Shown here piece by piece: positions 60,138-64,000 of a stretch of 64,000 nucleotides of DNA. The translations under genes and the position numbers were made by a program. Below the pieces are notes generated by a model. That model saw only the letters and a list, made by a program, of their open reading frames with translations. It was not told where the DNA came from and ran no database searches. The first letter of the stretch is position 1; every line of letters begins with the position of its first letter. The DNA comes from Allomuricauda sp. CP2A (GTDB taxonomy: Bacteria; Bacteroidota; Bacteroidia; Flavobacteriales; Flavobacteriaceae). The stretch is taken from assembly GCF_001683915.1 (NCBI RefSeq), contig NZ_LXTT01000026.1:203428-267427 (forward strand), given 5' to 3'.

Positions 60138-61931
60138 TTACTTTTCAATTAGATAATTTTCCAAAACCAGAATATCCATACCTGAACCCATGAAACATTG
60201 GTAGGCATCTTCTGGAGTATTTACAATCGGCTGATCTTTCACATTAAAGCTTGTGTTGATGAGCACTCCGGTCCCTGTCAAATTTTTAAAGGTCTGTAGT
60301 AAACTCCAAAAGGTAGGGTTCACCTCCTTCTTAACCACCTGTACTCGGGCCGAATAGTCTATGTGGGTTATGGCGGGCAATTCAGATTTTGATGCCTTGC
60401 GCTTTTCTTCCAGACTAAGTTCGTCAAAATTTTTGGGTAAGGGTTTTCTTAGGGATTCCTTTACCGGATTTGTAAACAGCATATATGCTGAATGTTTACC
60501 AGGCTCAAAATAGGTATCATAATCTTCCTCACGGACTGCTGGAGCAAAGGGTCTAAAACTTTCCCTAAACTTGATTTTTAGGTTGAGCTTGGATTGCATT
60601 TCAGGGTCCGAGGGATCTGCCAAGATACTCCGATTGCCCAACGCCCTTGGCCCAAATTCCGTTCGGCCCCGGAACCATCCCACTACTTTTTTATGGGCTA
60701 AATGATTCGCTACCGTATCCAATAGCTCCTCCATGGATTCATAATAGTGATAGGTGGATTTATGCTTTCGCAACGTCCTCTCAATTTCTTGATGGGAGGC
60801 AGAAGGACCCAGATAAGGATTGAAAGGTTTCTCAAGTCCCATGAAGGTCGCCTGCTTTAAGTAAGCCGCGGCCAAGGCTGCTCCAATGGCCCCTCCTGCA
60901 TCGCCCGCAGCGGGTTGCACATAGATATCTTTGAAAATAGTCTCTTTGAATAAAACCGAGTTCGCCACACAATTAAGGGCAACCCCACCGGCCAAGCACA
61001 AATATTCTGCTTGGGTTTCCTTTTTAATGTGAAGGGCCAGCTTAAGGACGATTTCTTCCAAAACCTTTTGTGCAGCGAAGGCCAAGTCGGCATGTATTTG
61101 TGTTAAGGGTTCATCGGTTCTTTTTTTGAACCCGAAAAGTATCTCCCATTTTTTTGGGTTTACCATTCGTAGGCCAACGGGATATTCAAAATAGTCTTTA
61201 TTTAGTTTGATGGAACCATCCGCTTTGATGTCCACCAATTTTTCTTTGATGATGCCCATGAAACGCTGTACTGTTTCCGATTTATGATTACTATACGGTG
61301 CAAGCCCCATCATTTTGTATTCGCCAGAGTTTACCTTAAATCCCAAAAAATACGTGAAAGAAGAATAGAAAAGTCCGAGTGAGTCTGGAAAATGGAGTTC
61401 TCCGAACACTTCAATCCCTTCTTTGCCTGAAGCCAACCCATATGAGGTCGTGGTCCACTCACCAACCCCATCAATGGTTAAAAATGCACTTTTAGCGAAA
61501 GGAGAGGTGTAAAAAGCACTGGCTGCATGGGACAAGTGGTGCTCAGGAAATACAATGCGAATTTTTTGGGCATGTGGCCCCCCGATTTTTTTCAGTTGTT
61601 TTCGGATTACCTGTTTTGTAAACAGTTTTTCCTTTAACCAAATGGGCATGGCCATGGCAAATGATCTAAAGCCCTTTGGCGCAAATGCGTAATACGTTTC
61701 TAAAAGCCGTTCAAACTTTAGGAAGGGCTTGTCATAGAATGCTACGTAATCGAGGTCTTCGAGAGCATATCCAGATTCTGTAAGACAATATCTTATGGCT
61801 TCTTCTGGAAAGGAGGCGTCATTTTTTATTCTTGAAAACCGTTCTTCTTGGGCGGCATACACTACTTTCCCATCCACAATTAAAGCGGCGGCGGAGTCGT
61901 GATAGTATGCTGAAATGCCCAGTATCTTCAT
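60138..61931 (-). CDS. Carbamoyltransferase (NodU/CmcH/TobZ family)
   Basis: 597 residues. N-terminal Kae1-like domain with ISAYYHDSAAALIVDG (about 5-20), AAQEERFSRIKND and the His motif EHHLSHAASAFY (about 130-141); then GGVALNCVAN (about 315-324) and a C-terminal carbamoyltransferase domain with GRTEFGPRALGNRSIL (about 420-435) and NTSFNVKDQPIVNTPEDA. These enzymes transfer carbamoyl from carbamoyl phosphate via carbamoyl-AMP to a hydroxyl, as in nodulation factors and antibiotics. The acceptor here is unknown. It is co-transcribed with the DUF5989 and SxtJ genes. Confidence 0.94.
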   Translation of the reverse strand: MKILGISAYYHDSAAALIVDGKVVYAAQEERFSRIKNDASFPEEAIRYCLTESGYALEDLDYVAFYDKPFLKFERLLETYYAFAPKGFRSFAMAMPIWLKEKLFTKQVIRKQLKKIGGPHAQKIRIVFPEHHLSHAASAFYTSPFAKSAFLTIDGVGEWTTTSYGLASGKEGIEVFGELHFPDSLGLFYSSFTYFLGFKVNSGEYKMMGLAPYSNHKSETVQRFMGIIKEKLVDIKADGSIKLNKDYFEYPVGLRMVNPKKWEILFGFKKRTDEPLTQIHADLAFAAQKVLEEIVLKLALHIKKETQAEYLCLAGGVALNCVANSVLFKETIFKDIYVQPAAGDAGGAIGAALAAAYLKQATFMGLEKPFNPYLGPSASHQEIERTLRKHKSTYHYYESMEELLDTVANHLAHKKVVGWFRGRTEFGPRALGNRSILADPSDPEMQSKLNLKIKFRESFRPFAPAVREEDYDTYFEPGKHSAYMLFTNPVKESLRKPLPKNFDELSLEEKRKASKSELPAITHIDYSARVQVVKKEVNPTFWSLLQTFKNLTGTGVLINTSFNVKDQPIVNTPEDAYQCFMGSGMDILVLENYLIEK

Positions 61932-62022
61932 TTAACTAAAGGTATTCAATTCAATAAGAAAGATTTCATATGTTCACTGAATTCTGTCTGTATTGATGGT
62001 TGCGCACTACCCTTGGTAATCA

Positions 62023-62052
62023 AAAGAGGCTGTCTATCATGACAGCCTCTTT
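62023..62052 (-). terminator. Terminator downstream of the susD-like gene
   Basis: AAAGAGGCTGTC-TATCAT-GACAGCCTCTTT, a 12-bp stem with a T-run on the minus strand, 58 bp past the SusD stop. Confidence 0.85.
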
Positions 62053-62109
62053 CTTACGCAACTTAACTAACTCAAACTAACTATGCGAAGATTATCTAAT
62101 GGATTATCC

Positions 62110-64000
62110 TTAATAACCTGGGTTTTGATATGCGGCTTTTTCAGCTTCTGACATATCCAAATCATTGATTTGGCTTTGAGGAATTGGCCTTAAGTAATGA
62201 TGGTCCTGTATGGTTCTGGTAAATGTTTGAGGAGAATGGTCTGTTGCGTCATTGCCGGCAATGGAATAGGAGGCGGCAATTTCAGCCCATTTCTGGGTTC
62301 TTACCAAATCGAACCATCTCAAACCTTCACCAAAATATTCCCGTGACCGTTCTGCCAAAATATAATCAATGTCAATGGTCATAGGGGTGGCAGCCATCAT
62401 AGCCGCGCTATTGTCCTCAATGCGCTCTTCTTGTTCGCCGTTGTCAAAACGCCACTTACCGGCACGTGCGCGAAGCACATTGACCAATTCCCTGGCACTC
62501 ATTGCTCCAGATGCTCCTTTTACGGCAGCCTCAGCAGCAACTAGATAAAACTCTGAAAATTTGGCAACAGGGAACGGACGGGACAATGCCCCATTGGGGG
62601 AACCCAAGCCGCCCATATTATCGGTTCTATAGGTCCCGAGCTTCCATAAGCCAGGGTAAAACCTACGGTTTATTTCATTGAGGTTGATGACATAATCCGA
62701 TCTTCCAGGGATTTCTCCACCCCCAATATTGCCACCGTTTACGCTATAATCCACATTGGGGTCATATTCATCCAAGAATGAAATAACAGCATCACCGGGG
62801 AAAATTTCAAGACCATTGGCCCCTGTTAAGGAAGGTGTATCATCCCCTGCGACGTCCCAATTTCCTCTATAACTACTGACAAAAGTACCATCATAACGGG
62901 AATCCAGATCTTTTTCAGCAAAGGTTTCTTCAAATACGTTTATAGAAGGAGCCATACGGGTCCAAGGTCTTCCTAAGCTCTGGTCTGCTTCCCGCTGTAC
63001 CGCAGCAACACCATCCACACTTATGGTAGTATAGTTGGACGTAACCATCCAAACAGAGGTGTTGGCACTGCCACCTGTACCACTCCATCCTAAATCTGCT
63101 CCATTGTAGATGGGGCTTTCTTCGGTGCGATCGGCATATAGCATCATTTCACTGTTTCGGTCGTTGGACCCTAAGTGAACATCATAGAAGTACTCCTGTA
63201 AAGCGTATGGACCTGGATTATTGATTCCAGCTAAAGCAATGTTATACGCCTGTTGGAAATACCATTGCGAATCACGTCCATCTGGATCCGTTCTTGGTGT
63301 ATCTGGGTAGGTAGGGATGTTGTTGGGATTTTCCAACCACCATCCATAGGTCAGATATGCCTTTGCCAAAAATAATCTGGCCACATTTTTGGTGACTGTT
63401 CCTGTCAATCGGGGATTTTCAGGCAAATCATTGACAGCTTCCACTAGGTCTGGGAATATACCTTTGGTATATACTTCGGGAACAGTGTTCCGAACAGAGG
63501 TCCTAACCACGGATGTATTAAAAGCCAATTCCCCTGAACCCAAATCCAATGGTACACCCCCATAGGTCTGTACCAATAAGAAGTAATAAAAGGAACGGAA
63601 GAACCTTGCTTCGGCTACCACGGAAGGGTTTATGCCAACAGCGGCTGCATTTTCAATAATTCCACTAGCGGTATTGATGGAAGGGTATACTGTGTTCCAA
63701 ATAACGCTCGTGGTATAGGTGTCTGCAATAATATCACCACCTACACCGGATAGATCCGCATCCAGAAAGTTGTTATCGGCACTTTGCCCATAGGTATACT
63801 CATCTGTTCCTGTTTCAAGCGAATTATAATGATACGGCTGACCGTATAAGTATCTTAATCTCTCATACAAAGAGGTAATACCTCCTTGAACCCCCAATTC
63901 AGTCTGGAAAAAATCTGGCGTAAAAGAACTTCTAGGGGTTTCTTCCAAGACAAAATCTTCTGTACACGAACCCAAAAGCAGAGTCCCTACAAATAGTAAA
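62110..64000 (-). CDS. RagB/SusD-family outer-membrane lipoprotein, N-terminus at window edge
   Basis: The frame stays open to the right edge, so the true start is a few codons beyond 64,000. The visible start contains the lipoprotein motif LLLGSC just before TEDFVLEETPRSSF, so nearly the whole mature protein (about 620 residues) is present. SusD features: TPR helices around VAEARFFRSFYYFLLVQTYGG (split as VAEARFFRSFYY and LLVQTYGGVPLD), FLAKAYLTYGWW, and the C-terminal RARAGKW, DYILAERSREYFGEGLRWFDL segment (split: DYILAERSREYFGEG, RWFDLVRTQKW). SusD binds glycans at the cell surface with a SusC TonB receptor, expected just to the right. Next to xylan genes, xylo-oligosaccharide binding is inferred. 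Confidence 0.94.
   Translation of the reverse strand, partial: LLFVGTLLLGSCTEDFVLEETPRSSFTPDFFQTELGVQGGITSLYERLRYLYGQPYHYNSLETGTDEYTYGQSADNNFLDADLSGVGGDIIADTYTTSVIWNTVYPSINTASGIIENAAAVGINPSVVAEARFFRSFYYFLLVQTYGGVPLDLGSGELAFNTSVVRTSVRNTVPEVYTKGIFPDLVEAVNDLPENPRLTGTVTKNVARLFLAKAYLTYGWWLENPNNIPTYPDTPRTDPDGRDSQWYFQQAYNIALAGINNPGPYALQEYFYDVHLGSNDRNSEMMLYADRTEESPIYNGADLGWSGTGGSANTSVWMVTSNYTTISVDGVAAVQREADQSLGRPWTRMAPSINVFEETFAEKDLDSRYDGTFVSSYRGNWDVAGDDTPSLTGANGLEIFPGDAVISFLDEYDPNVDYSVNGGNIGGGEIPGRSDYVINLNEINRRFYPGLWKLGTYRTDNMGGLGSPNGALSRPFPVAKFSEFYLVAAEAAVKGASGAMSARELVNVLRARAGKWRFDNGEQEERIEDNSAAMMAATPMTIDIDYILAERSREYFGEGLRWFDLVRTQKWAEIAASYSIAGNDATDHSPQTFTRTIQDHHYLRPIPQSQINDLDMSEAEKAAYQNPGY

Noticed and set aside
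1..64000. CRISPR arrays, rRNA genes, integrases, transposases, prophage
   Set aside because: No regularly spaced repeats, rRNA sequence or mobile-element genes were seen; only the relic-like tRNA duplication remains.

Overview
The window is chromosomal DNA from a member of the Bacteroidota, almost certainly a flavobacterium (Flavobacteriia; Muricauda-like marine genera are plausible, but the species cannot be named from sequence alone). The reasons are moderate GC, near absence of Shine-Dalgarno sequences, promoter -7 boxes of the form TAnnTTTG, a SusD-type lipoprotein and a TonB receptor with carboxypeptidase-like N-terminal domains, a CzcA-TolC fusion, and FeoB with a small Cys-rich partner.

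Left part (1-31,000) is mostly housekeeping and metal homeostasis: a truncated lycopene cyclase gene; a TonB-dependent receptor divergent from an MntR/DtxR-like regulator and a ZIP transporter; a heavy-metal RND efflux operon (His-rich protein, CzcA-TolC fusion, lipoprotein adaptor); a large BNR-repeat secreted protein; an SDR and two conserved hypotheticals; an S9 peptidase; DUF2141 and DUF423 proteins; the feoA-feoB-Cys-rich protein operon; a SCO protein; the RseP site-2 protease; tRNA-Asn(GTT) flanked by palindromic elements; a carboxypeptidase-like/TPR protein; an XRE regulator; PepSY and YceI proteins; and a LytS/LytTR two-component pair.

From about 30,700 to the right edge lies a glucuronoxylan utilisation locus. 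GH10 xylanases (one secreted, one lipoprotein), a CE6-CE4 type esterase fusion, a CE15 glucuronoyl esterase and a GH67 alpha-glucuronidase take decorated xylan apart. A Na+/sugar symporter, XylA and XylB handle xylose. A TRAP transporter, UxaC, an SDR (probable fructuronate reductase) and UxuA carry glucuronate towards 2-keto-3-deoxygluconate. A LacI-family regulator sits in the middle, and near-identical GCAATCGATTGC palindromes lie upstream of each transcription unit, which points to one local regulon. A decayed GH3 beta-xylosidase fragment lies between uxaC and the alpha-glucuronidase gene.

At the right end are two FG-GAP/UnbV lipoproteins, an SGNH-hydrolase-like membrane protein, and a carbamoyltransferase-DUF5989-SxtJ cassette whose role is unclear, followed by a SusD gene that runs off the right edge (its SusC partner is expected beyond it). 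Homology calls rest on motif recognition only; no database search was possible.
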